In this document: positions 22,075 through 30,192 of the stretch, piece by piece
How positions within the stretch are numbered: position 1 is the stretch's first letter
Layout: every line of letters begins with the position of its first letter
Source of the DNA: an uncultured Bacilli bacterium
Lineage (GTDB): Bacteria; Bacillota_I; Bacilli_A; RF39; UBA660
Length of the DNA stretch: 30,239 bases
Assembly (NCBI GenBank): GCA_934183185.1
Contig: CAKPSO010000018.1
Location: 1-30,239 of the forward strand
Direction of reading: 5' to 3'
The notes under the pieces: model-generated
The model's database searches: none
Told to the model about the DNA's origin: nothing
Seen by the model: the letters and a program-made list of their open reading frames with translations, nothing else
Position numbers and translations under genes: made by a program

Positions 22075-23235
22075 ATGAATCAATATGAGATTAAGATTAC
22101 TGGTAAAGATTTAAAACGTTTTATTAAGAACTTACATAATTTAAAAATAGAACTTTATAATATTTATTATAAAGATAATAGTGTCTATATTAGGGTTAGT
22201 CTTAGTGATTATAAGAAAATATTAGAGATTAAAACTATATATGAGATTGAAGTAGTTAGATTATATGGACCTATTTATATATTAGATTGCTTAAAGAAAT
22301 GGCGTATATTTTTAATATTTTTAGTAATTGGTATTATAGTAATTACTTTTTTATCACATCTTATATTTGAGATTGATATAGTTCATACTAAGAAGGAAAT
22401 GCGTGATTTACTTAGTGAAGAATTAGCTAAGAGAGGTATTTCTAAGTATCATTTTGTGTTATCGTTTGATAGACAGGAAAAAATAGTAGAAGAGATAATT
22501 AGAGAAAATAGAAGTGTAGTAGAATGGATGGAAATAGAACGTGAGGGAGTTAAATATATTATAAAAGTTGAAGAACGTAAGGAAAAAGATATTAATAATG
22601 ATGATACACCACGTGATATAGTGGCTAAGAAAGATGGTTATGTTACTAATATTTTGGCTAGTCAGGGTTCGGTTTTAGTTACTCCTGGTACTTATGTTAA
22701 AAAGGGTGATATTTTAATAACTGGTAGTATTAAAAATAAAGATACATTAATGGCTAAAGTAAAAGCTGATGGTAAAGTATTTGCGGAGGTTTGGTATGAT
22801 ATAACGGTTTCTTTACCATATCACTATAAAGAGGAAAGCAAAACTGGTAATAAAAAGAAGGTATTAAGAGTAAATTTTTTAAATAAGAGTATTAATTTAT
22901 TTGATTTTGATAAATATAAAGATAAGAGTGATGAAGTTATTTATAGTATTAAGAATAATCTTATACCTATTTCTTTGGGGATTTATGAAGAGGAAGAACT
23001 AATTAAAAAAGATTATTTATATACTAAAGAAACGGCTATATTAGAGGCTAGTAATATGGCTAGGAGCAAACTATTAAACAAACTTGGACAGGAAGATGAG
23101 ATATTGTATGAAAAAAGTTTGAAAATTATGGAAGAAGATAGTAAAATAATAGTAGTAATCTTTTTTAAAGTAAAAGAAGACATTACTAGTTATCAAGATA
23201 TTTCAGATGAACTATTAATTGATGAAAAAAGTTAG
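22075..23235 (+). CDS. yqfD: Sporulation protein YqfD
   Basis: A 386-residue membrane protein of the YqfD family, partner of YqfC in the sigma-E regulon of spore formers. It has a cytoplasmic N-terminal region (about residues 1-76), one membrane segment (~77-98, IFLIFLVIGIIVITFLSH), and a large C-terminal domain with the family's KDGYVTNILASQGSVLVTPGTYV and KKGDILITGSI stretches, which resemble a biotinyl-lipoyl-like beta hammerhead. ATG 22075 is chosen: AAGGA (22062-22066) is well placed, whereas the frame is open from TTG 22054. It starts 4 bases after yqfC. In many Bacillota the next gene is phoH; here it is vanZ. Confidence 0.93.
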   Translation: MNQYEIKITGKDLKRFIKNLHNLKIELYNIYYKDNSVYIRVSLSDYKKILEIKTIYEIEVVRLYGPIYILDCLKKWRIFLIFLVIGIIVITFLSHLIFEIDIVHTKKEMRDLLSEELAKRGISKYHFVLSFDRQEKIVEEIIRENRSVVEWMEIEREGVKYIIKVEERKEKDINNDDTPRDIVAKKDGYVTNILASQGSVLVTPGTYVKKGDILITGSIKNKDTLMAKVKADGKVFAEVWYDITVSLPYHYKEESKTGNKKKVLRVNFLNKSINLFDFDKYKDKSDEVIYSIKNNLIPISLGIYEEEELIKKDYLYTKETAILEASNMARSKLLNKLGQEDEILYEKSLKIMEEDSKIIVVIFFKVKEDITSYQDISDELLIDEKS

Positions 23236-23243
23236 GTGATAAA

Positions 23244-23870
23244 ATGATTACTCCTTTAGATCAAACTATTCGTGGGGTAATGGAGTTTACTTGGCCTATG
23301 ATCGTAATTTGTGTTTTGATTCTATCTTCTATTAGATTAGCTAGTTTAATTAAGAACCATACTGAGTTTGTGTTTTATAGGGAAGTACTTAAATTACTAT
23401 TTTTAATTTATATTTTATGTTTATTCCAAATAGTTACTTTTGAGGATCCGGCTTTAACAGTTGGAACTAATCATTTTAATTTGGTTCCATTTAGGGAAAT
23501 ATTAAGATATAAGATAGGTAGTAGGTTATTCTTTAAGAATGTAGTGGGAAATTTAGTAATGTTTATTCCGTATGGTTTCTTTGCTTCTTATTTTACTAAG
23601 ATAAAAAAGGCATCTACTTCGTTTGGATTAATACTATTTGCCTCTTTAAGTATTGAATTTACACAATTAGCTATTGGTAGAATCTTTGATATAGATGATG
23701 TTTTATTGAATGTAGCAGGAGGAATGCTTGGATATGGTGTATACTGGATGCTATCTAAGCTCGGAGATTCACTTCCTAAGGTTTTTTCTAGGACTTGGTT
23801 TTTAAATATTTTATCAATATTATTAGTAATTATTTTTATTAGTTATGTATGGATGGTGATGGTTAGATGA
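23244..23870 (+). CDS. VanZ-family membrane protein
   Basis: A 208-residue integral membrane protein with about five membrane segments and the VanZ-family motifs: HFNLVPFREIL, then NVVGNLVMFIPYGFF, SLSIEFTQLAIGRIFDIDDVLLN and AGGMLGYGVYW. VanZ was named for raising teicoplanin resistance in vanA operons, but most family members are chromosomal proteins of unclear role in the cell envelope, so resistance should not be inferred. It begins 8 bases after yqfD and ends by ATGA overlap with ybeY, so it is a stable part of this operon, in the place where phoH and pgpH stand in Bacillus. Confidence 0.92.
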   Translation: MITPLDQTIRGVMEFTWPMIVICVLILSSIRLASLIKNHTEFVFYREVLKLLFLIYILCLFQIVTFEDPALTVGTNHFNLVPFREILRYKIGSRLFFKNVVGNLVMFIPYGFFASYFTKIKKASTSFGLILFASLSIEFTQLAIGRIFDIDDVLLNVAGGMLGYGVYWMLSKLGDSLPKVFSRTWFLNILSILLVIIFISYVWMVMVR

Positions 23871-24313
23871 ATACTTATGAAATTTTTAATGAGACAAGCT
23901 ATGAATTAGATAATGAGATTAAAGACTTATATAAATTACTTGAGTTTACTTTAAAGAGAGAAAAATTAGATAACGTTGAATTTAATGTGATTTTTGTAGA
24001 TAGTGATACAATTCATAATATTAATAAAACTTATCGTAATGTAGATAGAGTAACTGATGTTATTAGTTTTGCGTTAGAAGATAATGAGACTATTAAACTT
24101 GATCATAGATTATTAGGTGATATTTATATCTGTATAGAAAGAGCTAAAGAACAAGCTCAGGAATATGGACATTCTTTTAAGAGAGAGTTATCATTTTTGA
24201 CTATTCATGGCTTACTTCATTTATTAGGATATGATCATATGGAGCCTGAGGAAGAAAAAGTAATGTTTCAGAAACAAGAGGATATTCTTAATGAGTTTGG
24301 TATTACTAGGTAG
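23867..24313 (+). CDS. ybeY: Endoribonuclease / rRNA maturation factor YbeY
   Basis: YbeY is a metal-dependent endoribonuclease required for 16S rRNA 3' end maturation and ribosome quality control. The 148-residue protein has the zinc-binding motif HGLLHLLGYDHMEPEE (HxxxHxxxxxH, about residues 116-126), the conserved YRNVDRVTDVISFAL region and LLGDIYICIERAKEQA. Length is typical. It starts by 4-base overlap with the VanZ gene and is followed after 9 bases by the DUF3990 gene. In Bacillus the next genes would be dgkA and cdd; dgkA is missing and the three-gene cassette stands in its place. Confidence 0.96.
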   Translation: MNTYEIFNETSYELDNEIKDLYKLLEFTLKREKLDNVEFNVIFVDSDTIHNINKTYRNVDRVTDVISFALEDNETIKLDHRLLGDIYICIERAKEQAQEYGHSFKRELSFLTIHGLLHLLGYDHMEPEEEKVMFQKQEDILNEFGITR

Positions 24314-24322
24314 GTGAATTTA

Positions 24323-24799
24323 ATGAAATTATATCATGGGAGTAATTTAAAAGTTGAGGTACCTGAAATATTAGATAGTAAGAGGGCTTTAGACTTTGGA
24401 AAAGGATTTTATTTAACTACAGATCTTGAACAGGCTAAAAGGTGGGCAATGGTAGTCACGAAAAGAAGAGAACAGGGAATACCTACTGTTTCGGTGTTTG
24501 ATTATGATATAGAAAATCATTTAAATATACTGAAATTTGATGGCCCCAATATTGAATGGCTTAGATTTATTTCGAATAATAGAAAAATGATAGAAGCTGA
24601 TAAAGATTATGACATAATTGTTGGACCTGTAGCTAATGATAATACTATGCCTGTTATAAATATGTATTTAAGCGGTTTATATGATGAAAATGAGGCCTTA
24701 AAAAGATTGCTTCCACAAAATTTAAAAGATCAAGTGGTATTTAAAACACAAAAAGCATTAAGTTATTTGAAATTTTTGGAGGAAATGAAATATGAATAA
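24323..24799 (+). CDS. DUF3990-family protein, predicted ADP-ribosyltransferase-like
   Basis: A 158-residue soluble protein with the hallmarks of DUF3990: the N-terminal MKLYHGSN, LDFGKGFYLTTDLEQAKRWA (residues 23-42), YDIIVGPVANDNTM (96-109) and the closing FKTQKALSYLKF. The family has been placed, as I recall, among ADP-ribosyltransferase-fold proteins; His5 of YHGS and Tyr30 of GFYLT would be the H and Y of the H-Y-x triad. That assignment is from memory and untested here. ATG 24323 is preferred over GTG 24314, since AGGTGA then acts as ribosome binding site and the family starts at MKLYHG. It overlaps the next small gene by 8 bases. Together with the two small proteins that follow it resembles a toxin-antitoxin-like module. 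Confidence 0.88.
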   Translation: MKLYHGSNLKVEVPEILDSKRALDFGKGFYLTTDLEQAKRWAMVVTKRREQGIPTVSVFDYDIENHLNILKFDGPNIEWLRFISNNRKMIEADKDYDIIVGPVANDNTMPVINMYLSGLYDENEALKRLLPQNLKDQVVFKTQKALSYLKFLEEMKYE

Positions 24800-25040
24800 A
24801 ATATCTAGTGATTGGTTGAAATATTATGATGTCGAAATGATTAAAATGATAAGGAATAAATATAATCTTTCTTATATGGATTCTTTTAAAGAATTTGTTT
24901 ATTCTAAAACTTATAAAATGCTAGAAAATAAAGATTTTGAAATGTATGAATTTGGTGTTCCTGCTATTTTTGATATGTGGGAAAATGAAAAAATAACTGG
25001 AACTCCTCAGAATTCAATATACTTAAGGAGTGTTGACTGA
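24792..25040 (+). CDS. Small protein of the DUF3990-associated cassette, 82 residues
   Basis: An 82-residue acidic, helical protein: DWLKYYDVEMIKMIRNKYNL, SYMDSFKEFVYSKTYKMLEN, then YEFGVPAIFDMWENEKITG and a tail PQNSIYLRSVD. I recall similar small proteins next to DUF3990 and DUF3791 genes in gut Bacillota, with the same SKTY..L and FDMWENE..TG..QNS-YLR elements, but I know no function or formal name. It has an excellent ribosome binding site, GGAGGA (24778-24783), within the end of the DUF3990 gene. It shares one base with the following ATG (TGATG), so all three genes are translationally coupled. A role as binding partner or antitoxin is inference. Confidence 0.8.
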   Translation: MNKISSDWLKYYDVEMIKMIRNKYNLSYMDSFKEFVYSKTYKMLENKDFEMYEFGVPAIFDMWENEKITGTPQNSIYLRSVD

Positions 25041-25252
25041 TGGATAAAAAAACAGAATTTTATATATATTTAATTGAAAAATATGCTGAATATAAAAAAA
25101 TGTCTACTCCTATAGTAGTAGCTAAGTTAGAAGAGTTGAATTTAACTGATGTTGTATATGAGATGTATGAAAAGTACCACATAGAAGCTATTGAAAATGC
25201 ATTTCAGGATATAGATAGATTAATCTATGAAAAAGAGAATGAAAGTATTTAG
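25040..25252 (+). CDS. DUF3791-family small protein, 70 residues
   Basis: A 70-residue acidic helical protein matching DUF3791: TEFYIYLIEKYAEYKKMST, then VVAKLEELNLTDVVYEMYEK and YHIEAIENAFQDIDRLIYEK, the family pattern of two helices followed by a D-I-D-x-x-I end. DUF3791 proteins are commonly encoded beside DUF3990 proteins; a role as antitoxin or regulator has been suggested by context but I know of no direct test. It starts at the shared TGATG with the upstream gene and ends 9 bases before cdd, so read-through into the housekeeping genes is expected. Confidence 0.82.
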   Translation: MDKKTEFYIYLIEKYAEYKKMSTPIVVAKLEELNLTDVVYEMYEKYHIEAIENAFQDIDRLIYEKENESI

Positions 25253-25261
25253 GAGTAAAAT

Positions 25262-25663
25262 ATGAATAAAACTAAAATTTTTAATAAATTAAATCAACTT
25301 ATTACTAATTCTAGCAGTAAATATTACCATTATCCAGTAGCTGCCTTATTAGAATGTGATGATGGTAGTGTTTATTCTGGTGTTAATGTAGAGACTAGTT
25401 CTCCTCAAGCTGGTGTTTGTGCAGAAAGATGTGCTTTATTTTCAGCTATAGCTAATGGATATAAAAAAGATAACTTCAAAAGAATCTATATATTAAATAA
25501 GACTAATGATATTATTACGCCATGCTTTATATGTAGACAAGCTTTACTTGATTACTGCAATCAAGACTTAGAAATTATTAGTTTTAATATATTAGGAGAT
25601 AGTAAAACATATATACTAAAAGATTTAACTCCTAATAGTTTTGGAGAGGGAAATTTAAGATGA
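25262..25663 (+). CDS. cdd: Cytidine deaminase
   Basis: Zinc-dependent deaminase of cytidine and deoxycytidine in pyrimidine salvage. The 133-residue length fits the small tetrameric type. Zinc ligands are visible: CAERCALFSAI (about residues 53-63, with the catalytic Glu after Cys-Ala) and PCFICRQAL (two more Cys, about residues 86-89), plus the N-terminal YYHYPVAALLE and the NVETSSPQAGV substrate loop. The C-terminus ends LTPNSFGEGNL, a common variant of the LPxxF tail. It ends by 4-base overlap with era, as in Bacillus (cdd-era). Confidence 0.95.
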   Translation: MNKTKIFNKLNQLITNSSSKYYHYPVAALLECDDGSVYSGVNVETSSPQAGVCAERCALFSAIANGYKKDNFKRIYILNKTNDIITPCFICRQALLDYCNQDLEIISFNILGDSKTYILKDLTPNSFGEGNLR

Positions 25664-26547
25664 AAAGTGGTTTTGTAAGTATTGTGGGGAGACCTAATGT
25701 AGGTAAGAGTACCTTACTAAATACAATTTTAGAAACTAAACTAGCTATTACTTCAGATAAGGCTGGTACTACTAGAAATGTTATTCAAGGAGTTTATGAA
25801 GATTCTGATAGTCAAATAGTATTTGTTGATACACCTGGTATTCATAAACCAGTTAATAAGCTAGGTAATATTTTAAATAAAAAAGCTTATCAAACTAGTG
25901 ATAATGTTGACTTGATATTATTTTTAGTTGATGTAGAAAAGGGTATTGGTAGGGGAGATTTATTTGTATTAGATAAACTTAAAAAAGAAAATTTACCCAT
26001 TATTTTAGTTTTAAATAAAGTTGATCGTATAGCTAAAGATAGTCTTTTAGAAATTATTATGAAATATAAAGACTTATATGATTTCTCAGAGATTTTTCCT
26101 ATATCGGCATTAAAAAATGATAATGTTAATTCCTTAATTAAAACTATTAAAAAGTATTTACCAAACGAAGGGAAGATATTCTTAGATGATACTTTTACTA
26201 ATATTTCAACCAATTTTTATATTAGTGAAATTATACGTGAAAAAGTATTACGTAAAACTAGACAAGAAGTTCCACATACAGTTACTTGTTTAGTTGAAAA
26301 GAAAGTAGAAGAAGACACTAAAGTAATCATTCAAGCAATTATTATAGTAGATAGAGAATCTATTAAAAAGATAATCGTTGGTAAAAATGCTTCAATGCTT
26401 AAAAGTATAGGAATTGATGCTAGATGTGATTTAGAAGAATACTTTGGTAAAAAAGTATACCTAGAATTATTCGTTAAAGTTATAGAAAATTGGCGTGATA
26501 AAGAAAAATATTTAAAAGAATTAGGTTTAAGTGAATTAGAAAGTTAA
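25660..26547 (+). CDS. era: GTPase Era
   Basis: Era is an essential GTPase in 30S subunit assembly that binds the 3' end of 16S rRNA. The 295-residue protein shows the G motifs GRPNVGKSTL (residues 10-19), DTPGIHKP, NKVDRIAK and SALKNDN, followed by the C-terminal KH domain (IIQAIIIVDRESIKKIIVGKNASMLK spread over that region), the RNA-binding part. The start overlaps cdd by 4 bases, and yqzL follows after 32 bases. Confidence 0.97.
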   Translation: MKSGFVSIVGRPNVGKSTLLNTILETKLAITSDKAGTTRNVIQGVYEDSDSQIVFVDTPGIHKPVNKLGNILNKKAYQTSDNVDLILFLVDVEKGIGRGDLFVLDKLKKENLPIILVLNKVDRIAKDSLLEIIMKYKDLYDFSEIFPISALKNDNVNSLIKTIKKYLPNEGKIFLDDTFTNISTNFYISEIIREKVLRKTRQEVPHTVTCLVEKKVEEDTKVIIQAIIIVDRESIKKIIVGKNASMLKSIGIDARCDLEEYFGKKVYLELFVKVIENWRDKEKYLKELGLSELES

Positions 26548-26579
26548 AAATTTATCATTATAATAATAGGTGATGATAA

Positions 26580-26666
26580 ATGAATAAAATATTATGGGAT
26601 TTGTTTCAAAAAACTGGTAATATTAATTATTATATTCTTTCTAAGAAGATTAAAGAGAAGAGTTGA
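26580..26666 (+). CDS. yqzL: YqzL-family small protein, 28 residues
   Basis: A 28-residue open reading frame, MNKILWDLFQKTGNINYYIL followed by SKKIKEKS. It matches the tiny YqzL family, which in Bacillus lies between era and recO, as here: the W-x-x-F-x-x-TGNI-x-x-Y-(I/L)-L pattern is kept. AGGTGATG (26568-26575) is its ribosome binding site. Its stop lies 6 bases before the recO start, and AGTTGAGG at its end provides the ribosome binding site for recO. Function unknown. Confidence 0.85.
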   Translation: MNKILWDLFQKTGNINYYILSKKIKEKS

Positions 26667-26672
26667 GGCAAG

Positions 26673-27410
26673 TTGGAAGTAGTAAAAGTAGAAGCTATCG
26701 TACTAGGAGAAACTAACTACGGAGAATCTAGTAAAATTTTAAAGATTTTAACAGAAAAATATGGTATTATAAGTGTAATGTCTAAAGGATGCAGAAATCT
26801 TAAAAGTAAACTTCGTGGTGTTAGTTCTAAGATGTGTTATGGTGATTTTCACTTTTACTATAAACCAAATGGGATTTCTACCCTAGTAGATGTTGATATT
26901 AAAAACTCTTTTCGTAATATACTAATGGATATAGAGAAAATTAGTTATGCAACATATCAGTTAGACTTAGTGGAACAAGTAGCTAAACATAGTGAAGATA
27001 ATAGTATCTTTAATATACTTATAGAAGTACTATGTAAGATGAATGATGGATATGATGCTATGATATTAACTAATATTTTAGAACTTAAAATGTTGAATTA
27101 TTTAGGAATTCAACCAGTTATTGATAATTGTAGTATTTGTGGGAGTAGTAAGCAGATTGTTACTATAGATCCAACTAGTGGAGGATATATTTGTAATCAG
27201 TGTTATCGTGATGAGAAAATATATAGTAGTAAAATGATTAAATTAATTAGAATGCTTTATTATGTAGATGTTCACAAAATTACTAAATTAGAAGTTCATG
27301 ATTCAGTAAAAAAAGAACTTAATGAATTTATTGATTTATATTATGAACGTTACTCAGGTTTATATTTAAAGAGTAAAGCCTTTTTAAAGAGTTTAGGCAA
27401 AATAGGATAG
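26673..27410 (+). CDS. recO: DNA repair protein RecO
   Basis: RecO helps load RecA on SSB-coated DNA in the RecFOR pathway. The 245-residue protein has the N-terminal OB-fold beginning KVEAIVLGETNYGESSKILK and SVMSKGCRN, and a C-terminal helical domain with a four-cysteine zinc site (C153, C156, C174, C177: CSICG and CNQC). The start codon is TTG at 26673, supported by GAGG just upstream and by alignment of the N-terminus with the family. It follows yqzL by 6 bases and is 8 bases before yfhO. Confidence 0.94.
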   Translation: MEVVKVEAIVLGETNYGESSKILKILTEKYGIISVMSKGCRNLKSKLRGVSSKMCYGDFHFYYKPNGISTLVDVDIKNSFRNILMDIEKISYATYQLDLVEQVAKHSEDNSIFNILIEVLCKMNDGYDAMILTNILELKMLNYLGIQPVIDNCSICGSSKQIVTIDPTSGGYICNQCYRDEKIYSSKMIKLIRMLYYVDVHKITKLEVHDSVKKELNEFIDLYYERYSGLYLKSKAFLKSLGKIG

Positions 27411-27418
27411 AGGTATGT

Positions 27419-30088
27419 ATGATGAAAAATAAGAAGCCTTATATAATAACATTACTTATAGCATTAGCTATATTTTTAATCATTTTTATTAGTAAAGGAA
27501 TATTTCCATTTGGTAGTAATTCACTTATTTGGGGTGATATGCATGATCAAATAACGGCGTTTTATTACCATTTTTATGATTCAGTATATGGTAATAAATC
27601 ATTATTAGTTGATTTTTCTACTAGTGGAGGGATTAACTTTATTGGAATACTTGCTTATTATATATTGAGTCCATTTAGTTTGATAACATTATTATTTCCA
27701 AGAGATCAAATATATTTAGTGGTATCTATTATAATAGCTTTAAAAGTTATAACTGCTAGTATTACTTGCCTATATTTTATACGTACTTATTTTAAGAAAA
27801 CTTCATGCTGGTTAAGTATATTTTTAGCATTAATTTATGCTTTTTCTGGATATAGTTTAGCAATGTATCAAATTACTCCTTGGATAGATGTTATGTACTT
27901 ATTTCCATTATTAATAATAGGATTAAAGAAAGTGCTTGATTTAGAAAAGCCTACCTTTTATATAGTAGTATTAACATTATCATTGATATGTAGTTTTTAT
28001 GTATCTATTATGGTAATATTATTTATCTTTTTAAGTTCTTTGATATATTTATTGGTTTATAAGAATAAAGAGGAAAGAAAAAAGGGAGTATTAGCTTTAG
28101 GAATAACTACTGTTATTAGTCTATTATTAGCAGCTTTTATTATAGTACCATCATATTTGCAAATATCTATTTCTTCACGTTTAGGATTCAAATTAAGTGA
28201 ATTATTAAATTCTAAAACAGGTCCTATTACAGATAAGATAGCTATGTTCTTATTTGGTGGACTTATGTATATGGGATTAGTATTATTATTTTCTCGCTTT
28301 AAAGAAAATAAAAAATTTATTAGTTGGTATTTACCTACATGTCTTATTATGCTTATTCCTGTTATTGTGGAACCAGTAAATAAAATATGGCATTTTGGAT
28401 CATATGCTTTTTTTACTTATCGTGCTGGATTTATTATGATGTTTTTATTAATAATTGGAGCATGTTATGGATTTGAGAAATATCAAGAAAAGAAGAATAA
28501 TGATACTTTTAAAAATAAAATAATTATTACTATTATTACTTTAGTAGCAATTAGTGGTATTATCTTTTTAACATATCGTTATTATAACCAATTTCAAATA
28601 GCATTAGATAAGCTTACTATATCTAGTAATCATGTTTTACTTGGAATGCTTTTTATAACAACATTCTTATCATTTATTACTTGTTTCTTAATCTTTAATA
28701 TTTATAAGAAGCTTGATATATTATCAATTACATTAATTGGTCTTATTACAGTAGTACATATAACATGTAATGGTTTACTTTATTTAGGAATAGATTTTGA
28801 TCAAGAAAGATTAACTAGTCAATATAAGGATCTACAAGAATTAGAGAAAACATATAAAGATGGAGATATCTATAGAGTAAAAAATATAACTTCAGATTAT
28901 ATTATGAATAGTGGTATGGTAATGAAGTATCATAACTTAGATCACTTTACTTCATTAACAGATCGTAGTAATTTAAGAAGCTTAAAGAAAATGGGTTATT
29001 CATCTATGTGGGTTAAAAATTACTCTAAGGGTGGAAGCTTATTTACAGATTTATTATTAGCTAATCGTTATATTATGAGTAATAAGAAAACTATTATTCC
29101 ATACTATGATTATGTTGGTAAGTATGGTAATATTTACTTCTATAAATCAATATATGATGTTTCATATGGATATTTTCTAAATAATGATATAGATATTATG
29201 AATTTAAATAATTCTTTTGAGATACAGAATAAAATATATAATAGTATTACTAATGATACAGATTTATTTCAAATAATAGATGATTTTACTTTAGTTAATA
29301 TTACTAATAAAAAAGAATATGGTAGAAAGATATATTCTATTATAGAAGATGATGCTAATAACTATTTAGAAAAAGAAATAGAAGTAGGGAAAAGACAAAA
29401 GATTTATTTAGAGATACTAAAAGACTTAGATAATACAGAGAATTCTAAAATATATCAGCAATTTAATATTTATATTAATGATAAACTATATAAACAGAAG
29501 GCCGTAACAGAACAGGATAATGGGTTGATAGATTTAGGTACTTATGAAAATGAAAAAGTTAATATAAAAATAGAATTAGTAAGTAGTATTACTTATGATA
29601 ATATTACTTTAGGATTAATGGATTTAGATAAGTATGAAAGTTTTGCTTTAAATAATAAGATAGATACTAAGGTATCGTTTAATAGAAATAAGATAAATAT
29701 TAAGGTAAATAGTACTAAGAAACAATTATTATTTATACCTATAGCTTATAATGATGGATATAGTGCTAAAGTAAATGGTAAGAGTGCAGAAGTTATAAAA
29801 GTATTTGATAATTATATTGGGGTTATGACTGATATAGGAGATAATGATATAGTATTATCATTTATGCCTAAGGGCTTAGTACCTATGTTATGGGTTAGTT
29901 TAGTTACCTTGATTGGTACTATTATATTAATTAAAACTGGTATTTATAATAAGCTATTAGATATTAAATGGTTAAATAATATAGCATATTATGTATATTT
30001 AGTTGGATATATAGGATTAGTATTCTTAATGTATGTTATGATGACTATATGTTTTATATTATCTTATTTTGTATATTTATTAGTTTAA
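27419..30088 (+). CDS. YfhO-family membrane protein
   Basis: An 889-residue multi-pass membrane protein of the YfhO family. In Bacillus YfhO takes part in glycosylating lipoteichoic acid, and the fold is that of a GT-C type glycosyltransferase with many membrane helices. Visible features: a first helix (ITLLIALAIFLIIFISKGIF), the acidic loop WGDMHDQITAFYYHFYD typical of the family (substrate-metal loop), about twelve further membrane segments, then a soluble extracytoplasmic part (roughly residues 460-810) ending in two C-terminal helices. Start: ATG 27419 and ATG 27422 are equally possible. Two bases after the stop comes a strong terminator. Substrate in this organism is unknown. Confidence 0.9.
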   Translation: MMKNKKPYIITLLIALAIFLIIFISKGIFPFGSNSLIWGDMHDQITAFYYHFYDSVYGNKSLLVDFSTSGGINFIGILAYYILSPFSLITLLFPRDQIYLVVSIIIALKVITASITCLYFIRTYFKKTSCWLSIFLALIYAFSGYSLAMYQITPWIDVMYLFPLLIIGLKKVLDLEKPTFYIVVLTLSLICSFYVSIMVILFIFLSSLIYLLVYKNKEERKKGVLALGITTVISLLLAAFIIVPSYLQISISSRLGFKLSELLNSKTGPITDKIAMFLFGGLMYMGLVLLFSRFKENKKFISWYLPTCLIMLIPVIVEPVNKIWHFGSYAFFTYRAGFIMMFLLIIGACYGFEKYQEKKNNDTFKNKIIITIITLVAISGIIFLTYRYYNQFQIALDKLTISSNHVLLGMLFITTFLSFITCFLIFNIYKKLDILSITLIGLITVVHITCNGLLYLGIDFDQERLTSQYKDLQELEKTYKDGDIYRVKNITSDYIMNSGMVMKYHNLDHFTSLTDRSNLRSLKKMGYSSMWVKNYSKGGSLFTDLLLANRYIMSNKKTIIPYYDYVGKYGNIYFYKSIYDVSYGYFLNNDIDIMNLNNSFEIQNKIYNSITNDTDLFQIIDDFTLVNITNKKEYGRKIYSIIEDDANNYLEKEIEVGKRQKIYLEILKDLDNTENSKIYQQFNIYINDKLYKQKAVTEQDNGLIDLGTYENEKVNIKIELVSSITYDNITLGLMDLDKYESFALNNKIDTKVSFNRNKINIKVNSTKKQLLFIPIAYNDGYSAKVNGKSAEVIKVFDNYIGVMTDIGDNDIVLSFMPKGLVPMLWVSLVTLIGTIILIKTGIYNKLLDIKWLNNIAYYVYLVGYIGLVFLMYVMMTICFILSYFVYLLV

Positions 30089-30090
30089 TG

Positions 30091-30121
30091 GTAATGCATA
30101 GTAATGTGCATTACTTTTTTT
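30091..30121 (+). terminator. Rho-independent terminator at the end of the yqfC-to-yfhO run
   Basis: GTAATGCA (30091-30098) pairs perfectly with TGCATTAC (30107-30114), loop TAGTAATG, followed by seven T (30115-30121). Confidence 0.9.
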
Positions 30122-30192
30122 GTATATATGCGTGTTAACTAAATGTAAATTTTAATTTTAATTTTAAAAGTGCTTCCATAGGGAGCAAAAGT

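Noticed and set aside
23244..23870. VanZ gene as a glycopeptide resistance determinant
   Set aside because: No vanRSHAX genes nearby; VanZ-family proteins are common chromosomal membrane proteins, so resistance is not supported.
30148..30165. Three tandem AATTTT repeats
   Set aside because: Too short and too close to background composition to call a functional repeat.
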